A stretch of 62,095 bases of DNA from Methylobacterium ajmalii (lineage in GTDB: Bacteria > Pseudomonadota > Alphaproteobacteria > Rhizobiales > Beijerinckiaceae): positions 1 to 62,095 of the forward strand of contig NZ_JACWCT010000181.1 in assembly GCF_016613415.1 (NCBI RefSeq), read 5' to 3'. Under the pieces are notes generated by a model that was not told where the DNA came from, searched no databases, and saw only the letters and a program-made list of their open reading frames with translations. Made by a program: the position numbers and the translations under genes. Shown here one piece after another: positions 17,526-25,019 of this stretch (the first letter of the stretch is position 1; every line of letters begins with the position of its first letter).

Positions 17526-18721
17526 TGCGCACCGCCCTCCTGACCTGGGACTACCCGCCGGCCCCGAGCGGCCTCTCGACCGCCGCCCGGGAGATCGCCG
17601 AGAGCCTGGCCGAAGCCGGCGCCGACGTGACGGTGTTCACCCTCGACCGCGCCGGCACCGCGCGGGCCGGCGGCGTCCGGATCGTCGGCCTCGCCCTGAA
17701 GCCGGGGGGGGCCCTGGCGCGGCTGCGCCGCTGTGGCTCGCTCGGCCATCTCGCGGCGCCCCTCGCCTTTCGCCGCGCGGTGCTGGCCGCCCATCGCGAG
17801 GCCCCCTTCGACGTCGTCGAGGCGACGAACTGGTACGCCCCGGCCGTGCTGCTCGCCGGGCGCCGCGACCTGCCGCTGGTCACCCGCTCCTCGACGCCGG
17901 CCGCCTTCACGCGCGGCCCCGCACCCAACCTGCGCGACCGCCTGGACGGGGCGAGCGCCGACGCGCTCGAACGGCGCCAGGCGCGGGGCAGCGCCGGCCT
18001 CATCGCCAACACTGCCGCGCACGCCGCGGTGATCGACCAGGCCTACCGGCTCTCGGGCGGCCAACCGGCCGCGGTGATCGGGCTGAGCCTACCGCCGGAG
18101 ATCGTGGCGGGCGCCCGGGACGCCGCTTATCCCGAGACGCAAGGTCCGGTGCGGCTGCTCTTCGTCGGCCGGGCGGAGGCGCGCAAGGGCTTCGACGCGC
18201 TCATGGCCGCGCTGGCGATCCTCGCCGACGAGCAGGAGCGGGGCGCCCTGCCGCCGTTCCGGCTCGACCTCGTCGGGGTGCCGCCGGAGGATCTGCCCGC
18301 CGACCTCGCCGCCCCGGCCCGCGCCCGGGTCGAGGCCCGCGGCCGGATCGACGCGGCAGGGCTCGACGACGCCTACCGGCACGCCCACGTCGTCCTCGCG
18401 CCCTCGCGCTACGAGAGCTTCGGCCTCGTCTACCAGGAGGCGTTGGCGTATGGCCGCCCGGTGGTGGCCTGCGCGCAGGATGCCAGCGCCCGCGCCTTCG
18501 TGGGCACGCCCGGGGCGGGGCCGCTCGCCGCGGAGGCGACCGGTCCGGCACTCGCCGACGCCCTGCGGCCGCTCCTGCGCGATCCGGCCCTGCGCCTCGC
18601 CTACCGCGCCCGCGCGCTGGCGGCGGCCGGGCGGTTCGACCGGGCGCGCCTGGGGCGCGAGACGCTCGACCTGTACCGCAGGGCGGTCGCGGCGGCGCGG
18701 AGCCGGCCTCACGCCCGGTAG
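17525..18721 (+). CDS. Glycosyltransferase family 4
   Basis: 398 residues, the first base of its ATG being the last of the preceding TGA. N-terminus RTALLTWDYPPAPSGLSTAAREIAESLAEAG is a GT4 acceptor-domain opening; the donor domain has LLFVGRAEARKGFDALMAAL and SRYESFGLVYQEALAYGRPVVAC, the SF(G)-x7-E signature. The enzyme forms a two-gene plus-strand operon with the preceding GT4. Its 3' end overlaps the convergent zinc-ribbon GT2 gene by 13 bases. Substrates not predictable. Confidence 0.87.
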   Translation: MRTALLTWDYPPAPSGLSTAAREIAESLAEAGADVTVFTLDRAGTARAGGVRIVGLALKPGGALARLRRCGSLGHLAAPLAFRRAVLAAHREAPFDVVEATNWYAPAVLLAGRRDLPLVTRSSTPAAFTRGPAPNLRDRLDGASADALERRQARGSAGLIANTAAHAAVIDQAYRLSGGQPAAVIGLSLPPEIVAGARDAAYPETQGPVRLLFVGRAEARKGFDALMAALAILADEQERGALPPFRLDLVGVPPEDLPADLAAPARARVEARGRIDAAGLDDAYRHAHVVLAPSRYESFGLVYQEALAYGRPVVACAQDASARAFVGTPGAGPLAAEATGPALADALRPLLRDPALRLAYRARALAAAGRFDRARLGRETLDLYRRAVAAARSRPHAR

Positions 18722-19713
18722 GGCCGCAGCAGCGCCTCCTCCTCCTCGAGCCGCCCGCGCCCGGGATCGAGGCTCTCGTAGGCCCGCGAGCGCGCCCGGA
18801 CACGGGCGAGGCTCAAGCCGTGATCGATCGCCCCGGTGAGGGCGATGAGGCTGCGGGACCAGCCCCCGTCGAGGACCGGTCGCTCGTGGACGCGGCCGGC
18901 ATAGCGGGTCGAGGCCCGGTTCAGCCGGTACTGCACGTCCGGGTAGACGTCCGAGAGGATCCCGTCGACCCGGTTGCGCCGGGGCAGCCCGACCGAGACG
19001 ACGTCTCCGTCCTCGGCCAGCGCGGCGAGCGCGGGCAGCACCCGGCCGAGGGCGGGATCGATCGTTTCGTCGGCGTCGAGCTGCAGCATCCAGGGGTGGC
19101 GCGCCAGGTCCTGGAGGGCGTTGCGCTGGGCGGCAAAATCGCCCGAGAGCGGCCGGGTCGCGACCCGCACGGCGCCGTCGGCGAATCCCGGGGCCGCGAC
19201 CGGGCGGGGCGGCGAGGCCGCGGCGTCGAGGAGCAGGACGACGTCGTCGGTCCAGGCGGCGTGGGGTGCAAGACCGGCCAGCACCGCGTCGCGCTCGGCC
19301 ACCCGGCAGATCAGCCCGAGGGAGACGGGGCGTCCCGGTCCGGCGGCGAGGTCGTACAGGACGGCCTCGGCGGCGCGCACCGCGTGGGGCTGCAGCAGGG
19401 CGGCCCGGTCGTCGGGACCGCGCGGGCGCAGGCCGCGGGCGAGCCGGGTCGCGGCGCTGCGCAGGGTGTAGATATCGAGGCCGTAGGCGGCGTCTTGATC
19501 GGGAACGAAGACCTCCTCGCCGAGGCGCCGGGCGAGGTCGTCCCGGCAGCGGTCCGGGTCCGCGTCCGGCGCCGTCAGCACGCCGCAGGAGCCGCAGGCG
19601 ATCGGAAAGGCGCGCTCGCGGCCACCCGGATAGGCGAGGCGGCGCGCGCTCGGCGCCAGCATGGCGGCGGCGCAGAGGAAGCAGCGTCGGTCAGGTCCGC
19701 TCTCGGCGGTCAT
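18709..19713 (-). CDS. Glycosyltransferase family 2-like protein with N-terminal zinc ribbon
   Basis: 334 residues. Residues 11-43 hold two CxxC pairs (C11, C14, C40, C43) spaced like a zinc ribbon. The remainder is a WaaE/KdtX-like GT2 half: GDFAAQRNALQDLARHPWMLQLDADETIDPAL contains the DxD-like DADE metal site, followed by VYPDVQYRLNRASTRYAGRVHERP, which is the usual C-terminal pattern of these enzymes. A zinc ribbon is unusual on a glycosyltransferase and may mediate dimerisation or partner contact. The plus-strand GT29-like gene is divergent from it, 123 bases away. Confidence 0.72.
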   Translation of the reverse strand: MTAESGPDRRCFLCAAAMLAPSARRLAYPGGRERAFPIACGSCGVLTAPDADPDRCRDDLARRLGEEVFVPDQDAAYGLDIYTLRSAATRLARGLRPRGPDDRAALLQPHAVRAAEAVLYDLAAGPGRPVSLGLICRVAERDAVLAGLAPHAAWTDDVVLLLDAAASPPRPVAAPGFADGAVRVATRPLSGDFAAQRNALQDLARHPWMLQLDADETIDPALGRVLPALAALAEDGDVVSVGLPRRNRVDGILSDVYPDVQYRLNRASTRYAGRVHERPVLDGGWSRSLIALTGAIDHGLSLARVRARSRAYESLDPGRGRLEEEEALLRPYRA

Positions 19714-19836
19714 CGCGGAGACTCCGGGACGGTCGGGGCTGGTCGCCCCGGGCCGGGCGCCATACTTCCCCGTCCTATCCGCGAAAGCGTGACCGCACGA
19801 CGGCGCACTTCGCCACCCCGGAACCGTCACCGCCCC

Positions 19837-20472
19837 ATGCCCGCCCCCGATCCCCTCCGCGCCGCGTGGCCGGGTCCGTCCCTGCACGGCGCGGTCGTGG
19901 TGGTGGGCAACGCGCCGGGTGTCGACGCCGCCGCGGCGATCGACGCGGGCGCGAGCGTCGTGCGCTTCAACAACGCCGCGGGCTTCGGCGAGCGGGCGGG
20001 CTCGCACGTCACCCATCTCGTCCTCGTCAACCGCGGAGGGCAGATGCGCGAGTGGCTGGACGATCCGGGGTTCTGCGACCGCCCGGTCGTGCGCCGGGCC
20101 CAAGCCTTCGTCCTGCCCTTCCCGATGCTGCCCGAGGCCCATAACCGTCCCGAGCCGATCTGCTTCACCCGCGAGGCGCTGGCGATGCTGCGTCCCCTCG
20201 GCAAGCCGGTCCACATCCTGCCCGAGGAGCTGCACGAGACGGCGCGGGCCGGCCTCGCGCCGCTCGCGGGCGAGCGGCCGAACCCGAGCACCGGCTTCCT
20301 GACCGTGCTCGCCCTCCTCGCCGGGCGCCCCGCCGCGGCGGCCCCGGTCGAGGCGCACGGCTTCGGCTTCGCCGGCTGGCCCGGCCACCCTTGGGCGGCC
20401 GAGCGGGCCTGGTGCAGCCGCGCCGCCGCGGCGGGCCGATTGCGCCTGCACCCTCCCCCGACCGACGCGTGA
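19837..20472 (+). CDS. GT29 (sialyltransferase-like) family protein, putative
   Basis: 211 residues. The N-terminal half reads VVVVGNAPGVDAAAAIDAGASVVRFNNAAGFGERAGSHVTH, echoing the L-sialylmotif-like VVGNxP...ID..d.VVRFN of bacterial GT29-like proteins; the C-terminal PNPSTGFLTVLALL resembles their small sialylmotif (P-S-T-G). No signal peptide or membrane segment. Donor is unlikely to be CMP-sialic acid, as no sialate genes are nearby. The next gene starts eight bases downstream, suggesting an operon. Family call is from short motifs only. Confidence 0.6.
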   Translation: MPAPDPLRAAWPGPSLHGAVVVVGNAPGVDAAAAIDAGASVVRFNNAAGFGERAGSHVTHLVLVNRGGQMREWLDDPGFCDRPVVRRAQAFVLPFPMLPEAHNRPEPICFTREALAMLRPLGKPVHILPEELHETARAGLAPLAGERPNPSTGFLTVLALLAGRPAAAAPVEAHGFGFAGWPGHPWAAERAWCSRAAAAGRLRLHPPPTDA

Positions 20473-20480
20473 GACCCTCG

Positions 20481-21149
20481 ATGGCGACCCTGATCACCGT
20501 CCTCAAGAGCGGCGGCCGCTACGACGCGGCCTGGGTCGAGCGCCTGGCCCGCGGCGTGCGCCGCCACGCGCCCGGGTTCGCCCGGATCCTCTGCCTCACC
20601 GACACCCCGCTCGCCCTCGCCCCCCTCGCGGCGATGGGCGTCGAGCCGGTGCGCCTTCGCCACGACTGGCCGGCCTGGTGGGCGAAGATGGAGGCGTTCC
20701 GGCCCGACCTCGCGGTCGAGGGCCCGGTGCTGCTGTGCGACCTCGACACCGTGCTCACCGGGCCGGCCGATGCGCTGGCCGCGCCCGGCCTCGCCGCCAT
20801 GGAGGATTACTTCCACAAGGGGCGGGTCTCCAGCGCGCTCCTGCGCTGGCAGGGCGACGAGCTCGCCTTCCTTTACGAGACCTTCGCGGCCGAGCCGGAA
20901 CGCTGGATGACCGCCGGCGCCTGCGGGCCGGTCCCCAACGCGGTCCACGGCGACCAGGTCGTCATCGACCACCTGATGCGCCGCCGGGGCCTGCGGCCGG
21001 ACTTCCTCCAGCACCGCGACCCGCACCTCCTCGACTTCTACGACCCCCGCCGCGACGCGCACGGACCGGTCGTGATCTTCATCGGCGAGGCCAAGCCCGA
21101 CACCGCCTCCGGCGCGGTGCACGCGGCGTGGACCGGTGCCGGGGGGTGA
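20481..21149 (+). CDS. Nucleotide-diphospho-sugar transferase-like protein (GT8-like)
   Basis: 222 residues. Opening ATLITVLKSGGRYDAAWVERLARGVRRH and the core VEGPVLLCDLDTVLTGPADAL place a DxD-type metal motif (DLD) after a hydrophobic strand, as in GT-A enzymes of the GT8/glycogenin-like group; GACGPVPNAVHGDQVVIDHLM is compatible with the acceptor-side loop. No closer family recognised. The gene follows the GT29-like gene with an eight-base gap and is the last plus-strand gene before the convergent cco operon. Confidence 0.6.
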   Translation: MATLITVLKSGGRYDAAWVERLARGVRRHAPGFARILCLTDTPLALAPLAAMGVEPVRLRHDWPAWWAKMEAFRPDLAVEGPVLLCDLDTVLTGPADALAAPGLAAMEDYFHKGRVSSALLRWQGDELAFLYETFAAEPERWMTAGACGPVPNAVHGDQVVIDHLMRRRGLRPDFLQHRDPHLLDFYDPRRDAHGPVVIFIGEAKPDTASGAVHAAWTGAGG

Positions 21150-21243
21150 GGCCGGGCGCGCAGGCCCGAGGGCGCAGGTCACGCGCGAACTCGAAGGAGA
21201 CCCGCGCCCGGCCTTTCGGGGCGCCGGAGGAGCCGGCCGGCCC

Positions 21244-21261
21244 GGACCGGAGAGGCGGTCC
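21244..21261. terminator. Possible terminator hairpin between convergent genes
   Basis: GGACCG at 21244-21249 pairs with CGGTCC at 21256-21261 around a six-base loop, with further GC-rich pairing possible outside. It lies between the GT8-like gene and ccoP. No clear T-tract. Confidence 0.3.
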
Positions 21262-21287
21262 AGCCCGGCTTTCTGCGGCTCCTCCCG

Positions 21288-22163
21288 CTACCGCCCGCCC
21301 CCGAGCCCGTGGACGTAGACCGCCAGGGACTTGATCGTCGCGGCGTCGAGCCGCCCCTCCCAGGTCGGCATCACGCCCTTGCGCCCGCCCTGGATCGTCG
21401 CGATCACGTCCCCGGGCGAGGCGCCGTAGAGCCAGACCGCGTCGGTCAGGTTCGGGGCGCCCATCTCCGGGTTGCCCCGGCCCTGCTCGCCGTGGCAGGC
21501 GGCGCAGTTCCGGGAAAAGAGCGCGGCGCCGTTCTCGAGGCTCAGGGCCGGCGCGAAGGCCCTGCCGGAGAGCGACAGGACGTAGTTCGCCACGGTCTCG
21601 ATCTCGTCGCGCTTGAGGAGGCCGTCGCGCCCGAAGGCCGGCATCTCGCCCGCGCGGGCATCGGCGTGGCCCGACCGGATGCCGACCCGGATCGTCTCGG
21701 CGATCGCCTCCAGGCTGCCGCCCCAGAGCCAGTCGTCGTCCTGGAGGTTCGGGTAGCCGGTCCGGCCGGTCGCCGCGGTGCCGTGGCAGCCGGCGCAATT
21801 GTCGCCGAAGGCCGCCTTGCCGGTGGCGAGCGCGAGGGGCAGCAGCGCCGGATCGGCGGCGATCCGCGTCAGATCCGCGGCGGCGAGCGTCGACTGGCCG
21901 AGGGCGGCGCGGGCGGTCCTGGTCGCGGCGACGTCGGCCAGCACCGAGGCGCGGGTCGAGTAGCCCAGGAGGCCCCTGGTGTGGTCGGAGACCAGCGGCC
22001 AGGCCGGGTAGAGGATCCAGTAGCCAAAGGCCCAGACGATCGTGGCGTAGAGCGAGTACAGCCACCAGCGCGGCAGCGGGTTGTTGAACTCGGCGATGCC
22101 GTCCCATTCGTGGCCGGTGGTCTCCGGGCCGGCGGCGGGATTGGAGGACTTCAGGTCGGTCAC
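21288..22163 (-). CDS. ccoP: cbb3-type cytochrome c oxidase subunit III (diheme CcoP)
   Basis: About 291 residues. An N-terminal membrane anchor (WWLYSLYATIVWAFGYWILY) is followed by two c-type heme sites, CAGCH near 123-127 and CAACH near 220-224, with distal methionines in EMPAFG and VMPTWEG. It passes electrons from soluble cytochromes to CcoO and CcoN. Of two in-frame GTG starts, that at 22163 is preceded at eight bases by GAGGAG in the ccoQ tail; the one at 22172 would be too close to it. Last gene of ccoNOQP; the ccoGHIS assembly genes do not follow. Confidence 0.95.
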   Translation of the reverse strand: MTDLKSSNPAAGPETTGHEWDGIAEFNNPLPRWWLYSLYATIVWAFGYWILYPAWPLVSDHTRGLLGYSTRASVLADVAATRTARAALGQSTLAAADLTRIAADPALLPLALATGKAAFGDNCAGCHGTAATGRTGYPNLQDDDWLWGGSLEAIAETIRVGIRSGHADARAGEMPAFGRDGLLKRDEIETVANYVLSLSGRAFAPALSLENGAALFSRNCAACHGEQGRGNPEMGAPNLTDAVWLYGASPGDVIATIQGGRKGVMPTWEGRLDAATIKSLAVYVHGLGGGR

Positions 22164-22168
22164 GAGGC

Positions 22169-22318
22169 TCACTCCTCGTCGAGGGGCAGGCGGGCGGCGG
22201 CGTCGAACCGGCCCTGGTTGCGCGGCCAGAGGGCGTAGAGGCCGACGCCGGCAAACAGCGCCACGAAATAGAGAAGGCCGCTCGTCTGGGCGAAGCGGGA
22301 GGCGAGGTCGTAGGTCAC
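22169..22318 (-). CDS. ccoQ: cbb3-type cytochrome c oxidase small subunit CcoQ
   Basis: A 49-residue protein with one membrane helix (SGLLYFVALFAGVGLYALWP) and a charged tail ending RLPLDEE, matching CcoQ in size, topology and gene position. GTG start at 22318, five bases after the ccoO stop. CcoQ stabilises the assembled oxidase, especially under oxygen. No heme or metal ligands are expected or seen. Confidence 0.88.
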   Translation of the reverse strand: MTYDLASRFAQTSGLLYFVALFAGVGLYALWPRNQGRFDAAARLPLDEE

Positions 22319-22323
22319 GGGCG

Positions 22324-23064
22324 TCACCTCAGGTTGCTGCGGTCGTCGTAGAGCTTGAAGTCGACCATCGTGCCGAGCACCTGGAGGTAGGCCACCAGCG
22401 CGTCGAGCTCGGTCGGGCGGCCCTTCTCGCCGGGGGCGTGCGCGACGGCGCCGGGGTAGCGCTGCGCGAAGCCCGCATCCGCGCCGTCGGGGTCGAGCTG
22501 GGCGGTGAGGTCGCTGTCCGCCCGCAGGATCATGTCGCGGCTGTAGGGCACGCCGAGCCGGGCATTCGCCGTCAGGTCGCCGGCGATGGCCTCGGCGTCG
22601 AGGGGCCGGTCGAGGAACGGATAGGCCGGCATGATCGAGCCGGGAACGACGGCACGCGGGTCCTTGAGGTGCTCGCGGTGCCAGGCGTCGGAATACTTCC
22701 CCCCGACCCGGGCGAGGTCGGGCCCGGTGCGCTTCGAGCCCCACTGGAAGGGGTGGTCGTACAGCGATTCCGCGGCGAGCGAGAAATGGCCGTAGCGCTC
22801 GACCTCGTCGCGCATCGGGCGCACCATCTGGCTGTGGCAGAGGTAGCAGCCCTCGCGCACGTAGACGTTGCGGCCGGCAAGCTCGAGCGGCGTGTAGGGC
22901 CGTACCCCTTCCACCGCCTCGATGGTGCTCTTCAGGTAGAACAGCGGCACGATCTCGATCAGGCCGCCGATGGCGACGACGATCAGGATGCCGATGAGCA
23001 GCAGGATCGAGTTCCTCTCGAAGAACTCATGCCTCTTCCAGAGGCCGGGCTGGGCGATGGCCAT
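22324..23064 (-). CDS. ccoO: cbb3-type cytochrome c oxidase subunit II (monoheme CcoO)
   Basis: 246 residues with an N-terminal transmembrane anchor (ILLLIGILIVVAIGGLIEIVPLF) and one heme c site, CYLCH at 73-77, in the family block YVREGCYLCHSQMVRP. The axial methionine is probably in GSIMPAYPFL. It relays electrons from CcoP to the CcoN active site. ATG at 23064; 73 bases separate it from the ccoN stop. Confidence 0.97.
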   Translation of the reverse strand: MAIAQPGLWKRHEFFERNSILLLIGILIVVAIGGLIEIVPLFYLKSTIEAVEGVRPYTPLELAGRNVYVREGCYLCHSQMVRPMRDEVERYGHFSLAAESLYDHPFQWGSKRTGPDLARVGGKYSDAWHREHLKDPRAVVPGSIMPAYPFLDRPLDAEAIAGDLTANARLGVPYSRDMILRADSDLTAQLDPDGADAGFAQRYPGAVAHAPGEKGRPTELDALVAYLQVLGTMVDFKLYDDRSNLR

Positions 23065-23137
23065 GGCCGGAATCTCTCGCGTGTGACGGAAGGAACGGGG
23101 CCCGCCGGCGGGCGGGCCCGATGGATCGCTCGTCGGA

Positions 23138-24802
23138 CTACGCGGCCGGGACGAGGGCGCCGGGGGCGGCGGGCGCGGGATTGGGCGCGTTCGCCTCGCG
23201 GCCCAGGATCGTCATGGCGAGGTTGTAGGCCATGATCAGCGCGCCGATCAGGAACAGGACGCCGCCGAGCGCCCGCACCAGGTAGTAGGGCCGCATCGCC
23301 TCGACGGTCTCGACGAAGGAGTATTCGAGGAAGCCGAAGTCGTTATAGGCGCGCCACATCAGGCCCTGCATGATCCCGGCGACCCACATCGCCGTGATGT
23401 AGAGGACGATGCCGAGCGTCGAGACCCAGAAGTGCCACTCGACGAGGCGCAGCGAATAGACCTCGCGCCGGTTCCACAGCCACGGCACCAGGCAGTAGAG
23501 CGCGCCGAACGACACGTAGGCGACCCAGCCCAGCGCCCCGGAATGGACGTGGCCGATGGTCCAGTCGGTGTAGTGGCTGAGCGCGTTGACGGCCTTGATC
23601 GACATCATAGGGCCCTCGAAGGTCGCCATGCCGTAGAAGGCGAGCGAGACGACCATCAGGCGCAGGATCGGATCGGTGCGCAGCTTGTCCCAGGCGCCGG
23701 ACAGCGTCATCAGGCCGTTGATCATCCCGCCCCAGGACGGCATCCACAGCATGATCGAGAAGGTCATGCCGAGGGTCTGCGCCCAGTCCGGCAGCGCCGT
23801 GTAGTGCAGGTGGTGCGGGCCGGCCCAGATGTACATGAAGATCAGGGCCCAGAAGTGGATGATGGAGAGCCGGTAGGAATACACCGGCCGCTCCGCCCGC
23901 TTCGGGATGAAGTAGTACATGATGGCGAGGAAGCCGGCGGTGAGGAAGAAGCCGACGGCGTTGTGGCCGTACCACCATTGCACCAGCGCGTCCTGCACGC
24001 CGGAGAAGATCGGGTAGGACTTCGAGCCGAACACGCTCACCGGGAGCGCGAGGTTGTTCACCACGTGCAGCATCGCGATGGTGACGATGAAGGCGAGGTA
24101 GAACCAGTTCGCCACGAAGATGTGCGGCTCGCGCCGCTTGGCCAGGGTGGCGAGGAACACCGCGAGGTAGACGACCCAGACGATGGTCAGCCAGAGGTCG
24201 GCGTACCATTCCGGCTCGGCGTATTCCTTCGACTGGGTGACGCCCATCAGGTAGCCGGTGCCGGCAACCACGATGAACAGGTTGTAGCCGAGCACCACGA
24301 ACCACGGGGCGAGATCGCCCGCGAGCCGCGCCCGGCAGGTCCGCTGCACCACGTAGAGCGAGGTCGCGATCAGGACGTTGCCGCCGAAGGCGAAGATCAC
24401 CGCCGAGGTGTGGAGCGGGCGCAGCCGCCCGAACGTGGTGTATTCGAGCCCGAGGTTGAGCGCGGGCGCCCAGAGCTGGAAGGCGATGATGCAGCCGACC
24501 AGGAACCCGGCGATGCCCCAGCCCATCGAGGCGACCGCGGCGACCTTGATCGGGCCGAGGTTGTAGTTGGGCTTTCCCCCGATCTCCTGGGGGACCGGCT
24601 CGGGGTCGCGGGCGGCGTAGCGGCGCAGGATCGCCACGATGCCGGCGACCGCCGCCAGCGAGAACAGCCCGGCATGGAATCCGTAGGCGGGATCGACGGC
24701 CTTCGCCGAGGCGACGAGGCACAGGAGCGCGCCGAGGCCGAAGGCGGCGCACAGGCCGGCCTCCCCCTCGGTCATGTATTTGGGTGCGGGTAGGGCGGGC
24801 AT
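23138..24802 (-). CDS. ccoN: cbb3-type cytochrome c oxidase subunit I (CcoN)
   Basis: 554 residues and about 14 predicted membrane helices. Conserved heme-copper oxidase blocks include LRPLHTSAVIFAFGGN (low-spin heme His), WWYGHNAVGFFLTAGFLAIMYYFIP (CuB His, with the cbb3-specific Tyr expected nearby), AGPHHLHYTALPDWAQ (two CuB His) and WTIGHVHSGALGWV (heme His pair). Length is slightly above average, with an extra N-terminal helix pair. It is the high-affinity proton-pumping terminal oxidase subunit, used at low oxygen. A FixK/FNR box at 24875-24888 lies 73 bases upstream of the ATG. Confidence 0.97.
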   Translation of the reverse strand: MPALPAPKYMTEGEAGLCAAFGLGALLCLVASAKAVDPAYGFHAGLFSLAAVAGIVAILRRYAARDPEPVPQEIGGKPNYNLGPIKVAAVASMGWGIAGFLVGCIIAFQLWAPALNLGLEYTTFGRLRPLHTSAVIFAFGGNVLIATSLYVVQRTCRARLAGDLAPWFVVLGYNLFIVVAGTGYLMGVTQSKEYAEPEWYADLWLTIVWVVYLAVFLATLAKRREPHIFVANWFYLAFIVTIAMLHVVNNLALPVSVFGSKSYPIFSGVQDALVQWWYGHNAVGFFLTAGFLAIMYYFIPKRAERPVYSYRLSIIHFWALIFMYIWAGPHHLHYTALPDWAQTLGMTFSIMLWMPSWGGMINGLMTLSGAWDKLRTDPILRLMVVSLAFYGMATFEGPMMSIKAVNALSHYTDWTIGHVHSGALGWVAYVSFGALYCLVPWLWNRREVYSLRLVEWHFWVSTLGIVLYITAMWVAGIMQGLMWRAYNDFGFLEYSFVETVEAMRPYYLVRALGGVLFLIGALIMAYNLAMTILGREANAPNPAPAAPGALVPAA

Positions 24803-24874
24803 GGCGGGATTCGGCTGGCTCCACGCACGGGTTGCGTGATCGCCCCGTTAGGTCACGGGCCTTCCGGCCGAGCC

Positions 24875-24888
24875 TTGATCTGCCTCAA
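24875..24888. promoter_or_regulatory. FixK/FNR-type anaerobox between ccoN and hemN
   Basis: TTGATCTGCCTCAA is one mismatch from the FNR/FixK consensus TTGAT-N4-ATCAA. Its centre is about 79 bases upstream of the ccoN ATG and about 138 bases upstream of the hemN ATG used here. In rhizobia and relatives FixK activates both fixNOQP (ccoNOQP) and hemN, so one near-symmetric site could serve both divergent promoters. Confidence 0.82.
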
Positions 24889-25019
24889 GCCGGCCCCGGC
24901 CGCACCGGGGGATGACCGTGACGACGCACGCAGCGGCGGGCGGGGTTGATCCACCGCAAGGCGCCGGGCCCGCGACCTTGCGAGCCTTCGCCCGACCCGT
25001 TTCCGGAGCGATCCCCGCC

